A stretch of DNA of 59,006 nt from Oscillospiraceae bacterium (GCA_009780985.1 WQYZ01000005.1:1-59006); one strand, 5' to 3'; shown: positions 17,323 through 26,620, numbered from the stretch's first letter. Notes: generated by a model from the sequence alone, not told the origin. Numbers and translations: made by a program.

Positions 17323-18222
17323 CTATTTTATATTTATATTGTGCGCTTTAAATAATTCCCTGAATCGTTTTATAAGTTCAGAATTTGCGTCCATATTTTT
17401 ATAATCTTCAAAATCGTTTTTTAAATTCATATCCTCGTATTTATGCGACGCAGTGGCGTGAAACGGCATAAATTCCGCATATTTTATCTGCGGGTAATCT
17501 TTCAAAAACAACGCAATATCCTCTATATTCTTTTCGTCCGCGTTAAAACCCGGTATAACCGGAATACGTACTATTAATGAATTTCTGCTTGTATTATATA
17601 ATTTGTTGAAATTTTCGAGAATCTGTTTATTTAACGAACCTGCGCCGTATTTGTGCAGGTTTTCGTCTATGCACTTTATGTCGAATAAAAATTTGTCGAT
17701 ATACGGCAATACGATTTCAAAATTTCCCCAGCGTACATTTCCCGCAGTTTCAATATCTATAGAAATTTTTTCTTCGCTGAGTTTCTTCATAACCGGAATG
17801 AGTTCAGAAGTCCGCAACAACGGCTCGCCGCCGGAAAAAGTCACCCCGCCGCCGGATTCCGCGTAAAATTCTCTGTCGCGGATAAGTGCGTCGTATAAAT
17901 CCTCGGACGAATATTCTCTGCCGATAATCTCAATCGCGCCCGACGGGCAGACTTCTGCGCATTTCAGGCAATTTGCACAGTTTTCGCATATATCCGGAAT
18001 ATTGTTCAGTATATTGAATTTTTTATTGATTCTTTCGCAGGTTTTTCTGCACATCATACATGATATGCACTTTGATTTATGAAATATAATCTGTCTATTT
18101 TTATTTATAGTCTCAGGATTGTGGCACCATCTGCATTTTAACGTACAGCCCTTTAAAAATGCGACAGTGCGTATCCCCTCTCCGTCATGTAAGGAAAACC
18201 TCTGTATGTTTGTTATTAACAT
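17323..18222 (-). CDS. Glycyl-radical enzyme activating protein (radical SAM)
   Basis: This 299-residue radical SAM enzyme is of the pyruvate-formate-lyase-activase type. It starts with IQRFSLHDGEGIRTVAFLKG and the cluster motif CTLKCRWC (CxxxCxxC). An inserted two-cluster ferredoxin domain follows (CISCMMCRKTC and CENCANCLKCAEVC), as in activators of choline lyase, glycerol dehydratase and hydroxyphenylacetate decarboxylase. FSGGEPL is the SAM-binding GGE segment. Such enzymes put a radical on a glycine of a partner enzyme, normally encoded next door, but no partner lies in this window. The protein acts only without oxygen. Confidence 0.9.
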   Translation of the reverse strand: MLITNIQRFSLHDGEGIRTVAFLKGCTLKCRWCHNPETINKNRQIIFHKSKCISCMMCRKTCERINKKFNILNNIPDICENCANCLKCAEVCPSGAIEIIGREYSSEDLYDALIRDREFYAESGGGVTFSGGEPLLRTSELIPVMKKLSEEKISIDIETAGNVRWGNFEIVLPYIDKFLFDIKCIDENLHKYGAGSLNKQILENFNKLYNTSRNSLIVRIPVIPGFNADEKNIEDIALFLKDYPQIKYAEFMPFHATASHKYEDMNLKNDFEDYKNMDANSELIKRFRELFKAHNINIK

Positions 18223-18255
18223 AATTTTTACTATATCTTTTACTTAAATTAAATC

Positions 18256-18278
18256 AAGGGCGGGAATGTCCCGCCCTT
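18256..18278 (-). terminator. Terminator hairpin after the 18310 lipoprotein gene
   Basis: AAGGGCGGGA and TCCCGCCCTT form a perfect 10-base stem with a 3-base loop. On the minus strand it is followed by GATTTAATTT, a weak T-rich tail. It lies between two minus-strand genes. Confidence 0.55.
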
Positions 18279-18309
18279 ACAAGTGGTTGTATCAGTTGCG
18301 GCAGTATCT

Positions 18310-19191
18310 TTATCGGGGAGGGATGTCCTGCTGTAATCCGCGGGGGACTATCTTTCCTGATTCGACGTCTGAGACAAGCTCGAAAAACCATTTCTGGTTG
18401 TTGGCTGTCCCGCCGCTCCACATATGGGCATATGCTCCGGCATCTACTGAAACGCCGTTGACATCTATTGCTTTCTGATTTTTTGAAATTACGTTCATAA
18501 CAGAGAATAACGGCAAATCAACATTCGCAAAATCGTCAATAACAGCATTATCGGCATCTTTTAGCGTTGTTTTCTTTTGCGCTTTCAAAGTAAATTCCTG
18601 GCTGCCGTCGCCTTCCGGTTTAGCGAGGGTTGTCAATAAAACAAGTTTTCCGTCCTCATTCCCAATGCCGTCTTCCGTGTCAAGATAACGTTCTTTTGTC
18701 CCCAATGCCCTGATTCTGTATACATTCGTAACTTTTGTGCCGTCCGCGCTTACATCTTCTCTTATTTTTTCGAATACAAACATCTGATCAGGTTTTCCGG
18801 TGTAATCATCCTGTGAAACTCCCGCATAGTCGTAATCTCCGTCGGCAGTCAGATATAGGTTGCTGTTGGGGGACCAAAGATAATATCTTGCGCCGGGAAT
18901 AATTTCATAACCGGGGTTTGTATCGGTCTTGCCGATTATATCCGGCGCGGGAAGGCTGGCCGGGTCCGTAGGCGGGTCCGTCGGAGGATCTGTAGGCTTT
19001 GCGGTGGTAGTCGGCGGTGTTGTGGTAGGCGCTGCGGTCGTTTCCGAGCTTGCAATTGTGTCTGCGGTACTTTCAGCCGGTTCCGTACTTCCCGTGTCAG
19101 TTTTGTTTCCGCATGACAGCATAAGGGGCAGCGCAATAATCAATACAAGAAGTATTGAAATGATTTTGCAGATTTTTTTTGTTAATTTCAT
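18310..19191 (-). CDS. Lipoprotein with Thr/Pro linker and ricin-like domain
   Basis: This 293-residue lipoprotein has a signal peptide with the lipobox LMLSC (Cys about residue 27). A Thr/Pro/Asp-rich linker (PTDPPTDPPTDP) runs to about residue 80. The remaining 200 residues contain YYLWSPNSNLYLTADGDYDY, QMFVFEKI, RYLDTEDG and NNQKWFFELV. The W/F-x-x-E/V pattern with repeated Y-L segments resembles ricin-type beta-trefoil carbohydrate-binding domains. It may bind a surface or dietary glycan; this is inference. A consensus promoter and AAGGAG lie upstream. Confidence 0.65.
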   Translation of the reverse strand: MKLTKKICKIISILLVLIIALPLMLSCGNKTDTGSTEPAESTADTIASSETTAAPTTTPPTTTAKPTDPPTDPPTDPASLPAPDIIGKTDTNPGYEIIPGARYYLWSPNSNLYLTADGDYDYAGVSQDDYTGKPDQMFVFEKIREDVSADGTKVTNVYRIRALGTKERYLDTEDGIGNEDGKLVLLTTLAKPEGDGSQEFTLKAQKKTTLKDADNAVIDDFANVDLPLFSVMNVISKNQKAIDVNGVSVDAGAYAHMWSGGTANNQKWFFELVSDVESGKIVPRGLQQDIPPR

Positions 19192-19250
19192 AAAATAACA
19201 CGCTCCTTTTTTGTTTTACTGTTTTTAACTATCGCCGGTGAATTTATTAT

Positions 19251-19279
19251 ATTATACTCTTTTTTATATAAAAATACAA
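19251..19279 (-). promoter_or_regulatory. Promoter for the 19191 lipoprotein gene
   Basis: On the minus strand, TTGTAT (19279-19274), 17 bases, then TATAAT (19256-19251), about 60 bases before the start codon. Confidence 0.6.
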
Positions 19280-19322
19280 GTGTTAAATTAAAATCATAAA
19301 ATTAATTTCATATAAATTTTTC

Positions 19323-19351
19323 TTGCAAAAATTCAAAAATTTTGGTATAAT
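19323..19351 (+). promoter_or_regulatory. Promoter for rmuC
   Basis: TTGCAA (19323-19328), 17 bases, TATAAT (19346-19351), about 30-45 bases before the start. It is divergent from the lipoprotein promoter at 19251-19279. Confidence 0.6.
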
Positions 19352-19394
19352 AGATAAAAATAAAATTACAAAATTATAGGAGTTGAAAAGTAAA

Positions 19395-20726
19395 TTGGAT
19401 TGGATTCAATATATAATACTGACAATAACAGCTATTAACCTGATTTGTATTGCCGCATTTTTTTTAAATATCAAAAAAAAGCTGGAAAAATCACAGGAAA
19501 ATGAAAAAGACGGTGATAAGGAACTTCAGATGCAGCATATAATAAACGCATCTGAAACTAATCTGAGAGAATCTATTTTCAGATTAAACAAAGAATTAAA
19601 CGCCGACATGTCAAATTTCAAAGACAAAATAACTGAAAATATGAGCGATAATTTTAATAAACTCAACGCTACGACAGAGTCGCGTTTGACGTCTGTCACA
19701 GCCGATTTAAATCTGTTTAAAGACAAAATATCAGGCGGACTTTCGCAGGATATAGAAAAATTAAACAACACCACCGAAACCCGTCTGCTTACTATCGAAA
19801 GCAAAGTAAATGAACGGCTTGAAAAAGGATTTAAAGAAACAAACGAGGCTTTTGTCAAAATGAGCAATAGTCTTGCGAGAATAGACGAAGCGCAGAAACA
19901 TATCGACAGCTTAAATAAAGAAGTCGTTTCTCTTCAAGAAATCCTCGGCGACAAAAAATCCCGCGGCAATTACGGGGAAATACAGTTAAACACATTGCTG
20001 TATTCAGTATTCGGCGAAAACAGCGGAGTTTATGACATCCAGCATCCGTTGGGCGACGGCAGCGTAAAAGTGGATGTGCTTTTAAAACTTCCGGAACCTT
20101 TGGGCAATATCAGCGTAGATTCCAAATTCCCTTTAGAAAACTATAAAAGAATGATAGATAAATCCGTAAGTCAGTCAGAATCGGAAGACGCCGCGCGCGC
20201 TTTCAGAAACGATGTTAAAAAGCATATAAACGATATAAGCTCTAAATACATAATTCCAAACGAAACAAGTTCGCACGCAATCATGTTTATACCTGCAGAA
20301 GCCGTATTTTCCCAGATACACGCTTATCATCACGACATACTCGAATATGCGAACGAAAAAAATATATGGATAGTCTCCCCCACTACTTTTATGGCTTTGC
20401 TGACAACAGTTCAGGTTGTGCTGCGCAATATTAAACGGGACGAGTACGCGCAGGAAATATACAGAGAATTGAATGTCCTCGGCAAGAACTTCAGGCTGTA
20501 CGGCGAACGCTGGACAAAACTCTCGAAAAATATCGAAACCGTATATAAAGACGTCAAAGACGTTTCAATAACCACAAACAGGATAAAGAAACATTTTGAC
20601 GCAATATCTAGCGCGGACATAACAACCATAGAAAACCTAAAAAACAGCGAAATTCTTATTGAAAATATCGAAAACATTGACGATTTTGAAAAGTCCGAAA
20701 ACGAAATCAACTTACTCTCTGAGTAG
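19395..20726 (+). CDS. rmuC: RmuC-family DNA recombination protein
   Basis: This protein of about 443 residues has an N-terminal membrane helix (YIILTITAINLICIAAFFL), a long coiled coil to about residue 185 and a C-terminal RmuC nuclease-like domain. The domain shows KKSRGNYGEIQLNTLL, DSKFPLENYKRM, AIMFIPAEAVFSQI and WIVSPTTFMALL. RmuC limits recombination at inverted repeats in E. coli. No ATG fits. A TTG at 19395 lies 12 bases after AGGAG; an in-frame TTG at 19383 directly abuts that site and is less likely. The 3' end overlaps the convergent queT gene by 15 bases. Confidence 0.85.
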   Translation: MDWIQYIILTITAINLICIAAFFLNIKKKLEKSQENEKDGDKELQMQHIINASETNLRESIFRLNKELNADMSNFKDKITENMSDNFNKLNATTESRLTSVTADLNLFKDKISGGLSQDIEKLNNTTETRLLTIESKVNERLEKGFKETNEAFVKMSNSLARIDEAQKHIDSLNKEVVSLQEILGDKKSRGNYGEIQLNTLLYSVFGENSGVYDIQHPLGDGSVKVDVLLKLPEPLGNISVDSKFPLENYKRMIDKSVSQSESEDAARAFRNDVKKHINDISSKYIIPNETSSHAIMFIPAEAVFSQIHAYHHDILEYANEKNIWIVSPTTFMALLTTVQVVLRNIKRDEYAQEIYRELNVLGKNFRLYGERWTKLSKNIETVYKDVKDVSITTNRIKKHFDAISSADITTIENLKNSEILIENIENIDDFEKSENEINLLSE

Positions 20727-21215
20727 ATTGATAAATTTCCGGTTTACTTTTTCAATTCCCGTAAACACTAACACTCCTATCAAAACAACAACAAATTCCC
20801 CGACTGCCACATATATCATAGATAAAATTAAATTGAGATTTAATACAAAATACAATTCCATACCGATTATAATTCCGTTTATTACACCTGCCGCTAAAGC
20901 TATAAATTTTTTATTTTTTAATTTAACTATAACTACGCAAACTAAAACTGACGCAACAGTCCCGAATATCATGTCATATATTCCCATAGGGCTGAAAATA
21001 TTCGCTATAAATGTCCCTAGAACAAGCGAAATACCGTATTTTTTATTATAAAAAGGCAGGACTAACATGATCTCGGAAATACGGAATTGAATCGCGCCGT
21101 AGCTTACCGGCGCAAGAGCAAGGCATAAAGCGACATAAACCGCCGCTATTATTGCTATTTTAGTCATCTGTCTGACGTCTTTAATCTGATTAATCAGTTC
21201 TTTAAGTTTTTTCAT
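20712..21215 (-). CDS. queT: Queuosine-precursor transporter QueT
   Basis: This 167-residue membrane protein has about five or six helices. It contains the QueT signature APVSYGAIQFRISEIMLVLP followed by GTFIANIFSPMGIYDMIFG. QueT proteins are the S components of energy-coupling-factor transporters for preQ1 or related queuosine precursors and work with a shared EcfA/A'/T module, not seen here. AAGGAG stands 5 bases before the ATG. A hairpin whose loop can pair with that site lies upstream (21221-21267), as expected for preQ1 control. It overlaps the end of rmuC. Confidence 0.85.
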   Translation of the reverse strand: MKKLKELINQIKDVRQMTKIAIIAAVYVALCLALAPVSYGAIQFRISEIMLVLPFYNKKYGISLVLGTFIANIFSPMGIYDMIFGTVASVLVCVVIVKLKNKKFIALAAGVINGIIIGMELYFVLNLNLILSMIYVAVGEFVVVLIGVLVFTGIEKVNRKFINLLRE

Positions 21216-21220
21216 TTTAA

Positions 21221-21267
21221 CTCCTTGTTTTAATTTAAATTTGCCGTGGTTATCAAGGAAACACGGC
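21221..21267 (-). promoter_or_regulatory. Candidate preQ1 riboswitch / structured leader of queT
   Basis: In the queT leader, GCCGTG (21267-21262) and CACGGC (21248-21243) form a 6-base stem. Its loop contains TCCTTG, which is complementary to CAAGGA of the ribosome site (21227-21222). A loop-to-Shine-Dalgarno pseudoknot is the logic of preQ1 riboswitches. I cannot assign a class without covariance models; the aptamer may extend to about 21330. Confidence 0.5.
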
Positions 21268-21337
21268 TTTTTGGTATATTCGGCTTAAAATGCAGCCACT
21301 TTATTTTTTTGTGTCTGCACACATATATGTCAGTTTA

Positions 21338-22204
21338 TTAATCTTTTTTATTTTCTTTATCATATGATTCCAATTTTGTTAATATCGTGTCTAATTTGTA
21401 TTCTAATTTATTCAGCTTTTCGTTGAGTTCTTCTAAATTTTCATTCTCTTTTTTATCATTATCCACCGATTCGATAAATCCTGCGCTTATAATACCCGTT
21501 GGAACTGCGACAAGTCCTATTCCGAGTAATGCGATTACCGCGCCCAATATTTTACCGAAAACCGTAACTGGATATATATCCCCGTAACCAACCGTAGTTA
21601 ATGTCACTATTGACCACCATATGCCCGAAAACGCATTTTGAAATACTTCGGGTTGAGCGTCGCACTCTATATTATACATTATAACCGACGCTATAATCAT
21701 CAATATAAATACAACGGCAAACGACGAAATAAGCGGAGCCGCTTTTTTCTTTATGACATTGCCGACGGTTCTCAATGCGTCAGTATACCGGTTTATTTTA
21801 AACAGTCTGAACAAGCGCAAAAGTCTTATCATCCTTAAAACACGCAAATCGAATGGGAATATAAACGGCAGATAAAACGGCAGTATTGACAATAAATCAA
21901 CAATCGACATAAAAGAAAAGGCATATTTTAACCGCGCTTTATATTTTATTGAGCTGGGGTATAATAAATCCGCAGTCCAAAGCCGCAATATGTATTCAAC
22001 CGTAAATATTGCGAGTGAAAATATATCTACTGCGCGAAATACATTTTTGAAAACGATAGGGATGGCGCTGAATGTGTCGGCAATAATTGTTACTACGTTT
22101 ACAATAATCAGGGCTATCATAAATAAATCAAATATTTTGCTTGCTAAATTACCGTTTTCGTCATGGTTTATTATATTAAAAATTCGGCGTTTTATTCTAT
22201 TCAT
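21338..22204 (-). CDS. Voltage-gated-type potassium channel
   Basis: This 288-residue ion channel has six membrane helices. An arginine-rich S4 (LRVLRMIRLLRLFRLFK) at about residues 100-116 is followed by the pore with the selectivity filter TLTTVGYGDIYP. A C-terminal coiled coil (ENLEELNEKLNKLEYKL) probably aids tetramer assembly. It resembles Kch/KvAP-type bacterial K+ channels. The start at 22204 (MNRIKRR) is preferred; an upstream in-frame TTG at 22234 would overlap the next gene. The 122-base gap downstream is the queT leader. Confidence 0.9.
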   Translation of the reverse strand: MNRIKRRIFNIINHDENGNLASKIFDLFMIALIIVNVVTIIADTFSAIPIVFKNVFRAVDIFSLAIFTVEYILRLWTADLLYPSSIKYKARLKYAFSFMSIVDLLSILPFYLPFIFPFDLRVLRMIRLLRLFRLFKINRYTDALRTVGNVIKKKAAPLISSFAVVFILMIIASVIMYNIECDAQPEVFQNAFSGIWWSIVTLTTVGYGDIYPVTVFGKILGAVIALLGIGLVAVPTGIISAGFIESVDNDKKENENLEELNEKLNKLEYKLDTILTKLESYDKENKKD

Positions 22205-22220
22205 TTTAATACACCGTTTT

Positions 22221-23321
22221 TTATAGTACAGCAATTTTATATGTGACTTCTTTCAAGCAATTGCTGTAATAGCAAAAGTTTTCCCACGATACGTCCGGCG
22301 GCACATGATGGTCGAGCGCGGGGATATATCTGCCGTACTTCAACATTTCGTCGATTATCCCGATTTGCTTATCTATATCTTTATGCGTCTTTGCGAGTTC
22401 GCGCTTGTCGATTCCGCCCATAATACCGAGTTCCGGGTATTGTTTCCTGAATTCCAGTATATCGCTTCCCGCCGCGACTTCAAACGGAAATATAAAATTC
22501 ACCCCGGCAGACATAAATAACGGAACTAATTCATCTACTCTGCCGTCCGTATCTACTGATAACACTTCTATTCCGTTGTCTTTACAAAACTGCGAAATCC
22601 TTCTGTAATTGGGCAGCATGAAATCTTTCACCATTGCGGGGGAAATAAGAGAGCCCTGTTTTCCCGACATATCTTCCCAGATATGAACCATATCGAATTT
22701 TATGTACTTCACTACTTTTGAATAGACTGACAGCCACAAATCCGTCAGATGATTCATCATATCCGCGACAAGCTCCGGCTCGTCGATAAAAGAGATAAGC
22801 AGTGCCTCGACGCCCATAAAATCCCTGCATGTCCCGAAAAGCCCGTACGGATAAGTTCCTAAAGACATAAAAGCGTCGTTATTATTCAAAAATTCCGCAG
22901 GTTCTTTTATATCTTCTGTAATTCTCGGCGGATTTTCAGGATTAAGCCGTTCTTCCTTGAATTTTTTCCATGTGTCCCAGTCTTTTACGGGATAATCCAA
23001 GAAATTGGGAATTGTCGCGCCGACTTTTGAATCTTCGCGCACTATGCCGTATATATCGCGATATATAACCGTGCGTTCTTTATCTTCTATGATTTTTTGT
23101 TCAAACCACGGATTTACTCCGAGCCTTATGCCGTCCCAGTCTCCTGTATACCGGATATTTTTATCGAATCCGAAATATTCTTCTAAATTTAACTTGGGAT
23201 TTCCGCATTCTTTTTTCCATCTTTCCAAAGTTTCGCCCCAGAACCCCATTCCGGATATATACGGCGATCTGTCTGTCTTTCTTCCCAATAAAGTCGCGAG
23301 TATTCTCTCTCTGCTTCTCAT
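22221..23321 (-). CDS. Uroporphyrinogen-decarboxylase-fold protein
   Basis: This 366-residue TIM-barrel protein of the URO-D/MtaA superfamily starts with MRSRERILATLLGRKTDRSP and contains IWEDMSGKQGSLISPAMV, DTDGRVDELVPLFM, FPFEVAAGSDI and GIMGGIDKRELAK. In anaerobes these enzymes are often corrinoid methyltransferases rather than heme enzymes, and no heme genes are near. GAGGG before the ATG at 23321 favours that start over 23354. It lies 34 bases after an acetyltransferase gene on the same strand. Confidence 0.8.
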   Translation of the reverse strand: MRSRERILATLLGRKTDRSPYISGMGFWGETLERWKKECGNPKLNLEEYFGFDKNIRYTGDWDGIRLGVNPWFEQKIIEDKERTVIYRDIYGIVREDSKVGATIPNFLDYPVKDWDTWKKFKEERLNPENPPRITEDIKEPAEFLNNNDAFMSLGTYPYGLFGTCRDFMGVEALLISFIDEPELVADMMNHLTDLWLSVYSKVVKYIKFDMVHIWEDMSGKQGSLISPAMVKDFMLPNYRRISQFCKDNGIEVLSVDTDGRVDELVPLFMSAGVNFIFPFEVAAGSDILEFRKQYPELGIMGGIDKRELAKTHKDIDKQIGIIDEMLKYGRYIPALDHHVPPDVSWENFCYYSNCLKEVTYKIAVL

Positions 23322-23354
23322 AAAATTAACCCTCTTTTTGTTATTTATACTCAT

Positions 23355-23972
23355 TTATATATCATACTCGATAAAATGTTCAGGATATTTATACCAATAT
23401 TTCATGAATACTTTTTCATCTGTTTCGTTAAAATTTAATTGGTACATTCTGAATGTCACCGATATGTCTTTAGGCTGCCACTGTTCTATGTAGGAATAGC
23501 AATATTTCATTCCTAATTTTTTCATTACTTCTCCGCTTCGGGAATTTTTTACATCATGCGTTGCAGTTATATAATCATATCCGGCATTTTTTAGACGTTC
23601 TACTACTGCCATACCTGCTTCCGTTACAATTCCTTTATGCCAGAAATTTTTCATAAGTCCGTACCCGAAGTCGTGATTGTCGGTATCGCCGGCAATATTG
23701 ATATATCCGATTGCACAGTTGTCTGATTTAAGACATACAGCATATCTATACGCGGACGGCTGATTGTAGTATTTAAGATAGTTCTGATGTAGATGCGTAT
23801 GCGCCTGTTCTAACGTTTCCAATGGAAACCAAGGTAAAAATGCGTTTACTTCTTTATCCTTTAAGATTAAAAATAAATCGTATATATCCGATTCAGAAAA
23901 AGGTCTGAGTATCAGTCTGTCCGTATAAATAATCGGCGTATTTTCTATGATTTTTAATTTATTATCAGACAT
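23355..23972 (-). CDS. GNAT acetyltransferase (RimJ/RimL-like)
   Basis: This 205-residue acetyltransferase starts with TPIIYTDRLILRPFSESDIY, the RimJ/RimL opening, followed by FGYGLMKNFWHKGIVTEAGM as acetyl-CoA loop and NSRSGEVMKKLGMKY as motif B. The acceptor is unknown. GGAGA lies about 8 bases before the ATG. It probably shares a transcript with the neighbouring URO-D-type gene. Confidence 0.85.
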   Translation of the reverse strand: MSDNKLKIIENTPIIYTDRLILRPFSESDIYDLFLILKDKEVNAFLPWFPLETLEQAHTHLHQNYLKYYNQPSAYRYAVCLKSDNCAIGYINIAGDTDNHDFGYGLMKNFWHKGIVTEAGMAVVERLKNAGYDYITATHDVKNSRSGEVMKKLGMKYCYSYIEQWQPKDISVTFRMYQLNFNETDEKVFMKYWYKYPEHFIEYDI

Positions 23973-23989
23973 ATTCTCTCCGTATATCT

Positions 23990-24706
23990 TTACATTCTTG
24001 TCACTTCTAAATTTTTCAGCCAGTTTTTTTTATATTTCAAAGATATATAGCCAATCGAAGACATTACAAACGCCCCTATTGCATCGACAATTATATCTTT
24101 CATCGTATCGGAAAGAGCGGCTTGGCCGATAAGTTTTTCACCTGATTCAAGCGCGTATTTCTGCATATTTGTGTGTAAAACGCCGTCCATTGAAAATTCA
24201 TAGATTTCCCACATCGCTCCAAGCGATAACGCAAAACAAAACGCAAATAGCGCGACAAAAACAGGACTCAGCGAAAAAGCGACAGCCTCCGATTTATTCA
24301 ATATATTGACAATAGAGAAACCTATAGAGCCTAAAGCCGCCGCGCTGAATACATGCAGTATAGTGTCCCAATTCGGCACAGTGTAATAAAATCTTCTCAC
24401 TTCCCCTAAATATATAGCGCCGAAAAGGAAAAGCGCATATGAAACCAGCATTATAGACGGAATATGCAAATGTATCCTGCGCTCCAATAATCCCGGCAGA
24501 AGCATGGCAATTACGCCGACAATGCTTTGCGCAAGCATCAGCGCGTAATCGCTTTTTACTCTGATAACAACATCAGTATTTGTATCAGGCGCGACAGTCG
24601 GAGCTAAAATAATTCTTACAGTAACATAGATTATCGAAGCCGCAAAAGTGAACAATACGAATCTCAGCAAATACTTTAATTTAAATATCCTCTTGATAAT
24701 TTTCAT
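23990..24706 (-). CDS. Integral membrane protein (DUF2238/YjdF-like)
   Basis: This 238-residue protein has about six membrane helices. NWDTILHVFSAAALGSIGFS and FALSLGAMWEIYEFSMD (a conserved Glu between helices), with DTMKDIIVDAIGAFV near the end, match the DUF2238/YjdF pattern. The function of the family is unknown. It lies 10 bases downstream of pyrE. Confidence 0.6.
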   Translation of the reverse strand: MKIIKRIFKLKYLLRFVLFTFAASIIYVTVRIILAPTVAPDTNTDVVIRVKSDYALMLAQSIVGVIAMLLPGLLERRIHLHIPSIMLVSYALFLFGAIYLGEVRRFYYTVPNWDTILHVFSAAALGSIGFSIVNILNKSEAVAFSLSPVFVALFAFCFALSLGAMWEIYEFSMDGVLHTNMQKYALESGEKLIGQAALSDTMKDIIVDAIGAFVMSSIGYISLKYKKNWLKNLEVTRM

Positions 24707-24716
24707 AGAATTATCC

Positions 24717-25397
24717 TCATTTCACGCAGTATATTTCAAGATAACGCTCCATTTTATCTTTTTCTTCGTCGCCTAATACCACTTTTCCGTCAACTTCGCG
24801 GTTGTATAAAAAATCTATTATCTCCCGCACATTTGCAATAGAGTGAACCGTTATGCCAAATTCCTCTTTTATTTCCTGCGGCGCAGTCTTGCCGTTATAT
24901 CCTATTTCCATACGGTCAACCAATATAAACTCGTCTTTTATTATCACATTTGCGTATTGCCTGATTAAAGGCACATTTTCTCTGATAGAAGTCCCTGCGC
25001 TCATAACGTCTTCGATTATAATAAGTTTATCCCCTTCCGAAAGAGACGCTCCGACAAACATTCCGCCTTCGCCGTGGTCTTTGACTTCTTTTCTGTTAAA
25101 ACAGTATTCTTTGTTAATATTATATTTTCTGTATAACGCGCAGGCTGTGGAAATGCACAACGGTATGCCTTTATATGCCGGCCCGAACAATATGTCAAAA
25201 TCGTTTTTTACATTCTCCGTATTCATAATGCAGTCCGCATAAAAATTGCCGAGAGTTTCAATGTGTTCGCCGCTTCTGAAACTGCCTGCATTGATAAAAT
25301 ACGGCGACTGTCTGCCGCTTTTTGTTGTGAATTCCCCAAACTTCAACGCTTTTGTCCTGACTAAAAACAAAATCAAATCTTCTTTGAATTTAAGCAT
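24717..25397 (-). CDS. pyrE: Orotate phosphoribosyltransferase
   Basis: This 226-residue enzyme converts orotate and PRPP to orotidine monophosphate in pyrimidine synthesis. It has GEFTTKSGRQSPYFINAG (orotate-binding), YKGIPLCISTA, NRKEVKDHGEGGMFVG (flexible catalytic loop) and the PRPP motif LIIIEDVMSAGTSIRE. The length matches the family. Other pyr genes are not in the window. An AGGAG site is close to the ATG. Confidence 0.95.
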   Translation of the reverse strand: MLKFKEDLILFLVRTKALKFGEFTTKSGRQSPYFINAGSFRSGEHIETLGNFYADCIMNTENVKNDFDILFGPAYKGIPLCISTACALYRKYNINKEYCFNRKEVKDHGEGGMFVGASLSEGDKLIIIEDVMSAGTSIRENVPLIRQYANVIIKDEFILVDRMEIGYNGKTAPQEIKEEFGITVHSIANVREIIDFLYNREVDGKVVLGDEEKDKMERYLEIYCVK

Positions 25398-25445
25398 AAT
25401 ATTTCTTCTCCTGTTTAAATTTATTTTAGGATTATAAATCGATAT

Positions 25446-26468
25446 TTATCCCTCGTCCTCTCTGTCGCCCTGCTCAGTAGTTTCTGTGACGTTACCACTT
25501 GTTTTGTCCGTACTGTAACTTACAGCGGTATCCCTGCCCTTTTTCACAGATAAATTTTGCCCATCCGATGTTATAACCACATCGCCGTCCAGATCCGTCC
25601 GATAAACTGTTGTTCCCATCGCTTCTATTCTCTGGACGACTTTTTGATTCGGGTGATTGTAACTGTTGTTCAATCCGCATGAAATAACTGCTATACTCGG
25701 TTTTACCAAATCTAAGAAACCCTGAGTGCTCGAAGTGGACGACCCGTGATGCGGAACTTTTAAAACGTCGGCGGAAATATCGAAATTATTTTCTTTGCAG
25801 TAATTTATTATTTCATTTTCGGCTTGTTTTTCTATGTCGCCGACAAACAAAAATTTATTTTCCCCGTATGTCATCTCCACAACGACGCTGTAATTGTTGA
25901 GATTATCATATTTTTCAGACTGCGGCGCGAGTATTGTAAATTCCGCTCCGCCGAACTGGTACGTCGTTCCGGGCACTGGAGGAGTTATCTGTAAATTTTT
26001 ATCCTCGATTGCTTTCGTAAGATTCTTGAATTCTTTTGAGTTATTTGTCGCCTGCGGCATTATGAGAGTCCCTATATCATAATTTTTAACTATTTTATCA
26101 GCCGAGCCTATATGATCCGAGTGCGGGTGAGTGAATATCACGTATTCAAAATTTTTTACTTTAAAATTGTCGAGATAAGCCGACAGTTTATTCCATTCGT
26201 CGCTTACTCCGGTGTCTATAAGCATGAACCCGCCGTCCGGACTTTGTATAAGTTCGCTGTCTCCCTGTCCTACGTCTATAAAATGTACGACAAACTGCCC
26301 GTTTATGTTTAAATCGCCGCCATTGTCGCCGAAAAGCCCGTTTTGTCTCGCTAAATAAAAGAAAACGAATAAGACTATTATAAAAATAATAGAAATAAAA
26401 GCCTGATTTTTGGTTACGCTCTGTCTTTTTGTTCTGTTTCCCGAGTTTTTATTATTACGTTTTGCCAT
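25446..26468 (-). CDS. ComEC/Rec2-like metallo-beta-lactamase-fold hydrolase
   Basis: This 340-residue protein has a basic N-terminus, one membrane anchor (AFISIIFIIVLFVFFYLA) and an extracytoplasmic MBL-fold domain. FIDVGQGDSELIQSPDG, the zinc motif THPHSDHIGS (HxHxDH), VGDIEKQAEN and VPHHGSSTSS are those of stand-alone ComEC C-terminal domain proteins. In ComEC this domain may degrade the non-imported DNA strand; the stand-alone form is likely a secreted nuclease or phosphodiesterase. AGGATG precedes the ATG at 26468. The C-terminus is Thr/Glu-rich. Confidence 0.8.
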   Translation of the reverse strand: MAKRNNKNSGNRTKRQSVTKNQAFISIIFIIVLFVFFYLARQNGLFGDNGGDLNINGQFVVHFIDVGQGDSELIQSPDGGFMLIDTGVSDEWNKLSAYLDNFKVKNFEYVIFTHPHSDHIGSADKIVKNYDIGTLIMPQATNNSKEFKNLTKAIEDKNLQITPPVPGTTYQFGGAEFTILAPQSEKYDNLNNYSVVVEMTYGENKFLFVGDIEKQAENEIINYCKENNFDISADVLKVPHHGSSTSSTQGFLDLVKPSIAVISCGLNNSYNHPNQKVVQRIEAMGTTVYRTDLDGDVVITSDGQNLSVKKGRDTAVSYSTDKTSGNVTETTEQGDREDEG

Positions 26469-26620
26469 AATTTTCACATCCTAATGTTAAAATAAATATA
26501 AAATTTATAATATTATAACGCCTGAACTAATTTTTTTCAATATATTTATTGTTAATTATTTCGTTATATAATTTTTATATAATTATATAAAAAATGAAAT
26601 ACTGTTTGGAGAGTAAAATA

